From Gonapodya prolifera JEL478 (lineage: Eukaryota; Monoblepharomycota; Monoblepharidomycetes; Monoblepharidales; Gonapodyaceae), in the NCBI GenBank assembly GCA_001574975.1, contig KQ965738.1, positions 550,277 through 614,276 of the forward strand: DNA of 64,000 bases, in the 5' to 3' direction. Within the stretch, counting starts at the first letter, position 1. Each line of letters begins with the position of its first letter. A program made the translations under genes and the position numbers. Positions 1-10,532 of the stretch are shown piece after piece. The notes below the pieces were generated by a model. That model was not told where the DNA came from and did not search any database. It saw only the letters and a program-made list of their open reading frames with translations.

Positions 1-599
1 GCATATCCCCACGTGATCTCCCCGTACGAATCTATAATTACAACGCCACTCTTCTCAGGTGGTCTCTTCCTCCTCAAACTTTTCGACACCCTGCACCCGA
101 CAACAACCTCGCTCCTCTTCCTCCTTTCGCGGCTCTTCTCCCGCATCGCACTGCTCAAGCCGGCCTCGTCCCGCCCGGCCAACGCGGAACGGTACCTAGT
201 CGCACAGGGGCTCGCTGGTGTGGACAGGGACGGGCTCGTTGCGTATTTGACGCAGTGCGCGGACAGACTTGGCGAGCTGGAGCGCCAGGACCGTGAAGCC
301 GAGCCCAAAGAAGTGTACGAGGTGTGTAAGGGCATGGAGGAGGACGATGCGTTTGGCGATTGGATACAGGGGAGAAACATGCGGTGGGTCGTCCTGAGTG
401 TTTTGTTATCAAGTATTTATCCGTTTGTAATCACTCCGACACACTATCTAGGTTCGCTATGGAGCAAGCAGCCGCACTTCAGACCGTGTTTGCGCACGTG
501 GAGGACCCGCGCAAACCCAGCGCGTGGGATCAACAAGCTGTTGCTAGAGCCGCCATGGTCGAGTGGGGAATCGGGGCAGTCGCCCCGGGCACAGTCTAA
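1..599 (+). CDS. Cap-specific mRNA 2'-O-methyltransferase (CMTR1-like), 3' part
   Basis: This is the C-terminal part of an FtsJ/RrmJ-type methyltransferase resembling CMTR1, which methylates the 2'-O of the first transcribed nucleotide (cap 1) in the nucleus. The start lies off the left edge. Positions 1-58 look mostly intronic (TTCTCAG acceptor at 58). The next exon encodes GGLFLLKLFDTLHP, then a hydrophobic stretch and KPASSRPANAERYLV, which correspond to the conserved 'FVVKLFD' and 'KPITSRPANSERYVV' blocks of CMTR1. A second intron (384-451) joins GRNMR to FAMEQAAALQTVFAHVEDP. The protein ends at AVAPGTV, 599. Human CMTR1 continues with a guanylyltransferase-like and a WW domain; these are absent here, so this is a short form. 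The catalytic K-D-K residues lie upstream, apart from the K of LLKLFD. Confidence 0.82.
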
Positions 600-723
600 C
601 CGCTGCACGGTGGGGGAGAGGGGCATTATGTCATTCAATGACCTCCAGAAGCTTGCCTTCCTGGGAGAGTGGAATGCGAAACGACATATTGAAAATTTAT
701 GCTACGTCGTACATAATATTATA

Positions 724-1782
724 TTACAGCTTGCCCTTGAGCTTCTCGGCCACTTTCTTGTCCACAATGCGGTCAATGACCGTCTCCAGTACTCCACCCA
801 ATCCAGCCCGCTTTACCCCTTCCTGTCCGTCACCGAACCCGACTAACAGGCCTCTGAGCGACCTTTCTACGTACTTGCCCATAACGTCCACTTCCAGGTT
901 CACCTTGGCTCCTGGTGCGTAGAGTCCGAGCGTAACGTGCTCTTTGGTGTATGGGATCAACATCACAGAAAACTCCCGCTTCACTGGGTCCGACCCTATG
1001 ACCGTCAGGGAGGTCCCGTCCAGGGTAACGTACCCTTTGGGAACAATGTAAATGAAAGCGTCGGGGAGTTGTTCCTCGTCCGGAGCGTCCGAGGTGGGCA
1101 GGAGGGTGTGCGACGAGGGGATGTGGAAAGTGTAAATGAAAGAGTTGGGAGGGTCGGGTACAATGGATTTAATGACGCAAGTTGTGTCGACGTGGCCCTG
1201 GGAGGATAGTGTCAGGGCTGAATTTTGAACTGCATATGGACATAAGCACGCCTACACACCTGGACCATGTGTCCGCCAAACCTGGATTCCCCTGACATAG
1301 CCCGTTCCAGGTTGACCTTGGATCCAACAACGAGGCCGCCTACGGTATGGGATGTTTCAACGAGGAAGGTCGAAAGGCACGGTTGGTCAATCACACTCAC
1401 CGAGGTTCGACCGCCGTAGGGTTTCGGGCATGACGTTGACTTTGAACTGCGTCCTAGCGGTGTCGAATTCGGTGACGGTGAGGCAGACGCCTGAGGAAAA
1501 GAAGAGGAAACATATAAGACTCGCACAGATGACTAATAACGGTCGCTCAACAGCTTCCAGAGTGGCCACAAGGTTCATCGCGCTTTTCCCGCTCAGTGTA
1601 TTGATGCTCAGGTCCTACGCTCATTCACCATTCACGGAAATCGAGTCTCCCAGTTTGCAGTCCCCGAGAATCGACGATGCATCCGAGATTGTCAGTGACA
1701 TTCCCCCGCCGCCTGTCTCCGTGGTGTCGATCGCATCGGAGCGTGAGACGAAACCAAGGTGCTCTACAATTCCGGTGAACAT
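724..1782 (-). CDS. RIB5: Riboflavin synthase (alpha chain)
   Basis: Riboflavin synthase dismutates two 6,7-dimethyl-8-ribityllumazines into riboflavin and a pyrimidinedione, the last step of riboflavin synthesis in the cytosol. Four exons fit exactly: complement of 1629-1782, 1401-1490, 1260-1339 and 724-1197, giving 265 codons plus a stop. The start MFTGIVEHLGFV is the family hallmark. The first lumazine-binding repeat carries GDSISVNGVCLTV and VNLERAMSGESRFGGH. The second carries LDGTSLTVIGSDP and FSVMLIPYT, then VNLEVDVMGKYVERSL. Introns are 50-140 bp with GT-AG ends. Its 3' end lies about 125 bp from the 3' end of the capping-enzyme gene (tail to tail). Length and motif order match fungal homologues; I am confident in this call. 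Confidence 0.96.
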
Positions 1783-1939
1783 GACCGACGGGTTTGAAAT
1801 CGAGTGGTTGAAAATCGATCGGCAAATCTTTCTAATTCCGATCGCTTACAACATCATTCGTTTTCCTATTATTATGAAAAGGCCTTTCCAAGAAAAAGCA
1901 ATCTTAAAAAGATGCTACAACTTTGAAGAAGGAAACAGT

Positions 1940-4900
1940 CTACGTGTCATCCACAGCATGCCGATTGCTTGCACTTCGTCTCAAATGGAAGAGCCCTCCA
2001 TTACTCAGTTTCGATTCCGAAGTCGCAGGACTTGGCGGTGCACTCCCAGGCTGAAAAACAACTCCAAATCGCAGGAGTATTCCTGTATCCAACGCCAGCG
2101 TACCGTCCCACACCCAAGCGCCTTCCTTGGTCCACTTGTCCGATTCGTCGTGAAGATGCTTTCGAAGATCAAACTTTGCAGTGCCGATGACGTCGGAATC
2201 CAGCAGCCGATGTGATTTCACCTCAATGTCAAAGGTGCACGGCTCTCGGTCACGGAGCCGGACTGTTCCACTTTCGTTCCACGCGGGCGATATCGATTTT
2301 TTGACAATCTTGGAGCGAACGACATTGTGTCCGCCTCGTGCAATCTTGACGTAGGTGTCTGGGACTGCCGAAAGAGGTATTAACACGTTTTGTCAAATTG
2401 CTCTTCACGCCTTAAAGGGGTCAACAACGCAACAACTCACGTGAATCCCCTTTCTTCGGAACAGCGCTAGCGCCTTCAACGTGCACCGTGCAATTTCCAC
2501 CGCTCAACTCGCGAGGCAGCTCGGACCCTGCGTTCGTACTGACACTAAGCAATGAGTTGCTCCGCGACCGGTTCACAGCTGTACATAATGTGGCAATCAA
2601 CTTTCCGCGTCTTAAGACCCTTCAATTATCAGTTGCGGACTCACAAGTATCAAGCTGAGATGCTGAGCTCGCATGCAGAAGCTCATTGGCATCCGAGACA
2701 TCCTCAGCAGTAGAATCTACCACCGTGATTGGAGTTGGAGGCGATACCAGAGTCGCTGGAGCCTCAAAAGTCTGGCTTGGCTTCCCACTCGATTCGGTTT
2801 GCGTATGGGATTCCGATGAATCCGCCTTTGCACTTCCCGTCCCCTGAGAAGGCGGCACCTTGACTGTTACGACATCTTTCCCGGTCCCGTCCGACGACAT
2901 GGCGCGTTGAAGTGCATTCGCAATTTTTCCTGCCCTTGGAAACTTCTTTGTCCAATCTGTATCTCCCTGTTCCTCAAAGGTGGCCGCAAAGTTCAGTTTA
3001 CCCTTGGCTGGTAGTCCAGATTCAGACTTTTCGAGAGGTAATGAGCGTTCTACGGGGACACCCGGAACCAAGGTCTTGATGTCGACGAGAACACGCCCAA
3101 GCTTCTTGTCCTTGATGCGGTTCCAATCCCACACTTCGATTTCGACTTTGGAGGAAGAGCGCGAAGGTATGTCAAAGCGCACAGACTCGGCGAAGAGAGG
3201 ATTCAGCGTATCCTTCACAACTTTCGTGGTGTGCACTAAACATAGCCGGAATGAAATGAGGTCTTACACCGCTGATGTCGACCAACAACGCAGACTATAC
3301 CTTTGCGCCCATCTACTATAACTCTGCAGTATGGGTCACTGTTTCCATCGCTATCCACCCCAAGCAATCCCTCGGCCGACTGAATGTCCAATCGAAGCTT
3401 TCCCTTACCCTGCGTCGTGGCCTCGACGAACTAAACATTAATGAAAAACGGATGCTTAGAACTTGGACCATTAGTACGTTCAAAAAAGCTTACTGTGATG
3501 TCCACTGGGGTGACTGTGATGACCATCCGGACCTCACCCTGAGGCACAACCGCACCGGGAACGCCAGTGAAACCAAACCACTCGCTCTTTCCGAGCTTAT
3601 CTCTCATAGAATCCAGAGGCATGTCAATTTGTCCCAAAACCCTTTCGGAAGGAACGGCCATTCGATCACTATCAAATTTTCGGCACACCTGCAGGAGGAA
3701 CCTGGCCGAGCTCAGATCGCTAACAAACGTTTCAAACACTTGAGGACCATATCGACAATAATGTAAGCCCCATGAAGTAGCAAGCAAAAAAGCCATCCCT
3801 ATCTCACCGTCTTCGAACACCGGATCACGATCAGATTTGGGCCTTGTTTCGAATGCAATTTCATCACCCTGTCCATCAAAGCTAAGCAAGGCGCAGTACA
3901 CGTTTGGAGGATTGTTAAGCAACTTCTGAACTTGCTGAATGCGGACTCGAACAATTCCAGAACCTGAATTTGACATGCATCAGTTTGTTCGAAGAGCACC
4001 TGCCGGCCTTTCTTGTCACAGACCTAGAATAGGTGGAACTGTGTCGTCTGAACCAACGGCAGGTTCTACACCGGGGAGTGATGAAATAGAGCCGTTAAAA
4101 GTCCCTTTGATAACAGGGTGATAGGACACCTCAAAGTTGAGTTCTCCGGGAATGTTGCCTCCAGTATTGCCTTTTCTGTGGAACAACGGCGTTGATCTGA
4201 CAAGGGATATAATGTACTTAGCACACCTCGCTCGAAATGATTACCAAATTGATTCCACCCACACAAGAACAGATTCTCCAAATTCTGAAATCGATCTGGC
4301 AAGCTTAATTCCATCTCTCTCTAATACTGTGGATGTAGCAAGCTTGGCGTTTGCCACATCGAGGAAGTTATCGACACTAGCTGTTGGGCTCGTAGGTGGG
4401 CTGGGGCCGTCGGCGCTGTCTCGTCCGGGACTGACTGTTCTGGATCGAGTCTTTAAATCAGGAAAGAGTGCCAGCAACGGCATCTCCACGCGCCCCATTG
4501 ATTTGTCTTTGCGAAGATCATTGTAGTCGAAAATCTGAAATTCAATCCGATCGTTGGAGGAGTATATAATCAAATGATAGGTTTGGTCCCAGATAGGATT
4601 CACTGTTCAAAGTTCGAGGCCGTGATGCTCAAAAAGTTCAAACACACTTCCGCATGACTTACAATTGTTATCGATGACTTTTGTTCTATGGAGTAACTTC
4701 CCAGAGAGAGAAAGGGCGACGTAAGGGTCTGCAACAGTTGCACACAAAATGAAGAGGTGTCTTGAAGAACTCATCTTATGATTCAGCTTACCGGACAAAC
4801 CCACTGGTTCAGCGTTCTTTAGTTTGACTGCATTTTTCACAGTGACACGAGCGACACCCATGGGCTTTCGGCCCTTGACAACACCTCCACCTTCTTCCGC

Positions 4901-7900
4901 CATTTCCTGGTTCTCCCCCAATGTGACTGGGAAAAACGAGAACGCGAGTCGAGCTTTCGCAGTGGATGTTTGGGTGGATCGTGAACTTCCACCAATGTTG
5001 GAAACTGTGTACCAATCGTCAGAAGCCTTCCGTCTCAGAGCCTCTGGTATGGACACTTTCGCTTCGCCCAAAACAAGATCCGTGACAAGGTCTCGAGAAT
5101 CCCACACTTGGAAGATGAGAGAAGAGGTTGAAATATCGGGAACAAATACTTCGAAGGTTTCCTGCAAATAGAAAGAACAGTCTCCAATCAAAATCAAAAA
5201 AAAAAAAAAAAAAGAGAATACTGCCATACTACGTCACGCACGGTAAAAATAGGATTGTTGGTCCGTTTCTTTATTTTGGAAGTGTGAACTACTTCGTCCT
5301 GGCCTGCAAACTTTATCTTCACATAAGGATTTAAGACTCCGACAAGTGACCGAGTGCCATCGAGATCTTTAAGTTGCTGAAGCTGCACACGAAGAACGCC
5401 GGATGCTAAAAGGACGCGGATATTTCGTTTCGCAATGCAGCAAAAGCAAACAGCGAGGTAGAAGCTCACAAGACTGCGCCATGCCTTGAATGTTCCCTGC
5501 AGTTTGGTCTCCAGCGACGGCTGAGCGTTTTGTGAGGGGCAAATACTGTACTTCCATGCGGATATCGCTAACCGTGGGTCGCATACTTCCAGGCTCAAAC
5601 AGTTTGGCCCACACCTGTGACTGGGTCAAATAAAGCAATCAAGTACCTTTCCGCCAACACTCACGTCGTCTCCCCCCCAAGGACCACCCCAATCTTCCAT
5701 CATCAGCGCTCTTTCTGCCTCGGTGAGATCATTGCCCCTTAGAACCACGTCAGGCAGCTGAAATTTAAGATCTTTGAGCTCTCTTTCATGCGCCTTTTCC
5801 CCTTGTGTTTGATCTTCATTGTCCATATGAGAATCGTCGTGGTCTTCCAAGCCACCGTCTACAGGCTTCGCTTCAATTTCAGGTTGCTGCGGCTTCCTTC
5901 TCGCAAGTTCGTGTTCCACCAGAAGTTTCAGCCAGCGAGAAAGCTTCAGTGTCCGTGTAACTCCAACTGAAATGGGAAACTTCCGTCGAGTCAAAGTCGT
6001 TTTATCTAGCCTTGACGGAATACTTACGGCTTGCGTCTTTGCCTGCATCATTATGATCCATGACCTCCACCCTCAAAAGATCCGCTCCGGATTCTATGTC
6101 CTTGAAGGCAGACGCTGGTACGAGGACATAAACTACTTCGTTCCAGGCAGGATTCAGGTCGTTGTCAATGATTTGTGTTTTTGCTCCCGCGATTGGCTGT
6201 GAATTCGCCTTGAGTAAAAATATCGAATATTTGTTAGGCACCGATTCCAAAAGATCAACTAGAGTACCGCACGTACTCCAATAAGGATTCGAGCGTATGG
6301 GTCAGACTTTCCACCCAGAACATCCACATTCTTTAATCGACGGGCTTCGAAGATATTAAAGACGAGCACACCGACAGTCTCATCTGAGGGATGTGAAATT
6401 ACACTTTTAAGCGGGGTATTTCAGCAACACTTCTTTCCACCTACCGAATCCATAGATGCCCGTAGCAGTCATCATACTCGCCAAATCAAGCGTATATCCT
6501 TCCCCTCCGAGGAAACTCTGAATCCCGCCGACAACCATGCTACGGATCCATTCCGCAAGACCTGGAATATTGAAAACTTCTACATTTAAGGCAGACAACC
6601 CGAAGTTGAGGAAAGGTGGAGGTGCATAGGGAGGGAGCATGATCGTAACAGAACCAATGTGTGGAAACGATGGTATCAACTTCAAGCGCACAATAACCTT
6701 CCGCCAATTTGAAAGATTACAACTTAAACGTAAGTCGAAACTGTCTGAACGTAAAACGTTCACCCACCTGGAGATCCAGTTCCACGTCCTTCACCTCTAC
6801 AGCTACGGGGACTGTGACTAGGCCTTTACCCATCCGTGCAGTCAGTACGACTTGCGAGTTCTTGGGATCGTAGCCGAGTCCGTCACCCTCCATCTGTGCT
6901 CGGGGGGCAGGTTTGAGTCCTGCTGCGGATCCTGCCGCAAGGGCGGCAGCGTTGATTGAGGGGAAATCAGCGAGAGAGTCTACCGGAGCTGCTGGCCCTG
7001 GAGGATTGTCCCCGTACAGTTTGTTCGCGTCTCGACCGGCCGAAGATGCTCCTGAAACCCTCAATACATTGCGTCTAGCACGATCGTTACGTGCAATTTT
7101 GATGTCATCAGTCGAGAGGGGCGTGAAAGTGATATGAAGGAGCCATTGCTTAATACAGACGTCGGTCAACAATTTCTTCAAAAGATGGAACGAGTCCACC
7201 TACCACAACATCTTGCTCTTCGTGTGGAAAGCTTTTGACACATTCTATGCGAGGACCCTGGGAACCCAGTGTGAATGTTGTGAGCTTGAGACTCTGAAGA
7301 AAACTTGGGGTTGCCCATTCCAAGACACCGTCAATGACGTTTGTAAGAGTCTCTGAGAGTGAGGGCTCGTAAATGAGCCAAAACCGCGCCAAGAGGAGGT
7401 TGAACCACTCAGCAGCTGGCATACAAAGGGGTGAATGCCAGTGAAGGCAAGACAAGCAGTCCAACGGCGCTCACCCTCAAGGTCAGAATACTTGGTTGCC
7501 AGCTAAAAACAGCATGATTTGGTCGTTCCATGAGTAATTCGCAGGGTAGGTGTCGCAGACGTCGTGGAAGTTAGCACATCAATGAGCGGATCGGCACGAA
7601 CCAACTTCCGACAAAGGACAAGTACCTTCTCTGCCGCCAGCTCCCTCTTCACTTGCGCCCGAACTCTTCTGTACTGAGCGTCGCGTGTCCGTTTCCACAC
7701 TCCTGCCCCTGCAGCCCCAATGATGAAGACCCAAATCCAACCCAATCTCCAAAAGCCTAGAAAGTACGCCAGAAGTAGGCCCCCTAGCACCAAGCCAGCC
7801 CGTTCGTACTCCTCACGAAATCCAAGAAAAATTTCCAAGCCGAAGGGAAGACTTGGCTCCATCGGGAAATCTCGCGTCTCGTAACTTAGCGGCGGGATAA

Positions 7901-7994
7901 CACCGACGTTAGCGCCATTAGAAGCAGCAGACGTCCGCGCGAGTGTTTTTGTGCCAGGTGAGGATGAAGACGCCCCGTCTTTCAGCGTTGCCAT
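1940..7994 (-). CDS. Tricalbin / extended-synaptotagmin-like lipid transfer protein with SMP and about six C2 domains
   Basis: Multi-exon membrane protein that probably tethers ER to plasma membrane and moves lipids. The N-terminus (MATLKDGASSSS, from 7994) is followed by a hydrophobic hairpin at about residues 65-98. An SMP domain follows (7464 to about 6450: LARFWLIYEPSLSETL, LWEWATPSFL-like, then the glycine/proline-rich end VVGGIQSFLGGEGYTLD). C2-type segments follow at about 6370-6000 (KSDPYARI; NDLNPAWNE), 5410-4960 (NPYVKIKF; DLVLGEAKV), 4860-4240 (DPYVALSL; NPIWDQTYHL), 3976-3520 (DPVFEDGE; VLGQIDMPL), 3430-2985 (DSDGNSDPYCRV; NPLFAESVRF) and 2560-1990 (DTYVKI; SPAWNESGTV). Yeast tricalbins have three to five C2 domains, so six would be high. 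At least one intron holds a long A-run (about 5200). Exact exon borders were not all resolved. Confidence 0.88.
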
Positions 7995-8343
7995 GATGGC
8001 AAATTCGATTCAAAGGGGTCACGAACCGATCCTATGGCGTGGTGATTCTGCCGCAGTTTCCAAGAGAAGAGCTCAAGTCCTCCAAGGCAGACCGGGAAAG
8101 ACAGCAAAGGCTCCTGAAGTTGAATGGAGACGCGTTTTTCAAATCGTTTGCCAAGCAAGGGACGGGAGGAGACGGAACACATCGCCCGGCAAATTTACGG
8201 TTCAACGTCATAACGACGTCCTCCTTCAGATGAATCAATTATAACCTGCCACCCCACCTCGTATTTTTGAGTCTTTACAAATTTATGTGCATGCGCAATT
8301 CTTAACCACCACCAATCCGCCTCGAACATTTCCAGCCGCACAT
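7995..8343. other. Intergenic: tricalbin 5' flank and RPL4 3' flank
   Basis: About 350 bp between the tricalbin start and the RPL4 stop. It should hold the tricalbin promoter and 5' UTR and the RPL4 polyadenylation region. Short ORFs on both strands show no family resemblance and I read them as chance. Confidence 0.5.
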
Positions 8344-9907
8344 CTACTCGGCGAGCAGCTTGACAAACTCGCCCGATTTGCCGCTGTACGCCTTCTTGGC
8401 AGCCCTCTTGGCGTCGACAACCTTCTTCCTGGCATCCTTGTCCTCGGCCCTCTTCCTCTCCGCGAGGATCTCCTTGCGCCTGGTGACCAGCGCGTAGGGG
8501 TTGAGCCTGACAAGGACACCAATGTTGCGCAGAGGGTTCTTGCGCTGGGAGTGGGGGCGCTTGTTGTGGGCGGTCTGGGCAGGTTTGAGGACAGACTGGA
8601 CTTCGTCCGAGTTGATGATGCGGGGGAGGTCGGGGAGGGCCATGGTGGGGAAGGGCAAACTGATTCGAAAGTCATAATTAAATTGAACAGTCGAGAAAAG
8701 TAGGCAGGCAATTCTCACGTGTAGTCCTTCTTCACCTCCGAAGGGGTACTGGTGGTGCCGAAGATCTGGTCAAGCTTCTCGACGGCAGGCTGGGTCCAGA
8801 TAATGAAGCGACCAACGTGGCCACCAGGGGCAAGCTGGAGGATGTTCAAAGAGTGGACAGAGGCCTAGCGAAGAATGGATGTAAGGCTTTGGTTTAAAAC
8901 TAAGACACGCTTTCAATAGCACTCACAGTCTCCACGCCAGGGATGTTCCTGAAAGCCTTGACAATACCCTCGTCCTTGTCGTACACGACGAGCGGACCCT
9001 TCCGCACCTTGTGCCTGCGGTTGCGGAGTTTTCCCTTTCCGGCGCGGAGTTTCTTGGTGTCCACGACCCTCTTGACGTCCTGTCCAGCGTTGGCGGCCTT
9101 GAGGGCGGCGACGGCGTCCTTGGTCTTCGTAATTTTCTCGACGCTGGCGTCGAGCACAAGGGGTACTTCGGCAACCTTGTCGATCTTGTGTCCGCGAGCC
9201 TGCACAAGGGCGGGGAGGGCCGAGGCGGCAAGAGCGGACGCCACAGCGAAGCGCTTCTGGTTCTGGTTGGTCTTCACGTGCCACTTGCGCCAAGTCTTGG
9301 TAGGGGCGAACATACGACCACCACGGCACATGTTACCGAACTATCAGGGTGGTGAATGAGCTTTGAGGTACATTGGTAACTCGCGAGGAGTGTAACGTAC
9401 GGCAGCCTGACCAGCACGGTGAGTACCGCCACCAGACACACGCGGAATACGTGCAACAGCACGACCTGAAAAAGACGGTTATCAGCATGTGAAAGTCACT
9501 TCCGCGGGGGTCCACATTCCATTATTGTTTTTCGACAGAATCCAAGATTCCAATGTCTCCACGACATGACTGCTCTAGAACTCCACCGAGCAGTTGGGAA
9601 TCCAGTCCCAATCAACAGCGCATACGCACCAGTACCCCAAGAAATGGCGGAAGTCTGGTGACCAGCCTCCTTGGAGACAGCGTAGGGTTGCCTCTTGTTC
9701 TTGGCGACATTGGTGTGAACGAACTGGACAATGTCGGGACGGATAGGGGCACGGAAGACGGCCGGGGTGACGACCGTTCCAGCAGGCTCAGCGCCTGCGG
9801 CAGAGTAGACGGAGATGGTAGGACGGGCAGCCTAATTGGTTTTCAATCCCGAATCAATTGTGGGTGAACAGTCCGAATGGTGAGTACAGAGCTAGGCCAC
9901 GCACCAT
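8344..9907 (-). CDS. RPL4: 60S ribosomal protein L4 (uL4)
   Basis: Cytosolic large-subunit protein uL4, whose extended loop lines the peptide exit tunnel. Six exons close in frame: complement of 9905-9907, 9630-9831, 9401-9465, 8927-9340, 8719-8864 and 8344-8659, giving 381 residues. The first coding exon is only the ATG; the next begins AARPTISVY, giving the usual MAARPTISV start. Diagnostic blocks are [64 protein letters not shown] and [17 protein letters not shown]. The C-terminus is lysine-rich. Codon use is strongly biased towards C-ending codons (GTC, ACC, AAG) compared with neighbours, as expected for a highly expressed gene. It is transcribed divergently from the CSL gene. Confidence 0.97.
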
Positions 9908-10532
9908 TAGATTCCAAAGTTGCTGCTGCGATGGGGTGATGCGGTCGTGTGGTAGATAGTTAGGTGGTGCAGTCGATTGTGTCCAGAGGGGATTTGCAGA
10001 ACGGTAAAGACCAATGCAAGTCAGCAATCCTCGCCACTCTCCGCCCGCAAACGCATCACGTCAAAACCCACGTCCTGAGTGCCGGTCCTGTTGGTGGTTC
10101 CTGTGAGCTCGGATGGATGGATGCCTTCGCAGAATGGGCGGGTAATTTCGAAAAAAAAAATACCCGCGGGTAAACCTTTCTCGCCACAACCACTCAAATC
10201 GCTTGAGCATGGATAATGCGTGCGTTTAAGAGAGATAACCAGACATACAAAGTTAAACTGCTTGGAAAGCAGACAAGGGTTTGCGCCCAGTCAAGTGAGA
10301 ATTGGGCTCCAAATCGATTGTCAACACCTCAGACTTTGGTTAACAAAGTGCCCTTTTCTCGCGCAAAATATACTGGGAGACGACCGTTGTCAAGTTTGGT
10401 GTCAGTGAATGCCGTTGGTGAAAGGGAATCCCACAACTCTGTCATATCACAACCGCTGGTAATAAATAGTCTGCCAGAGCGAAGCGCACGCTGACTTCTG
10501 CGCCGGTCGACATCTAAAGAACGCAAGGAGCA
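9908..10532. promoter_or_regulatory. Divergent promoter region between RPL4 and the CSL gene
   Basis: About 625 bp between two start codons that face away from each other. It contains the perfect 12-bp palindrome TACCCGCGGGTA at about 10161-10172, preceded by an A-run. A further GCGGGTA lies at about 10138-10144, so the heptamer occurs three times counting both arms of the palindrome. I do not recognise the binding factor. No convincing gene lies here; a short plus-strand ORF (9964-10173) looks like chance. Confidence 0.45.
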
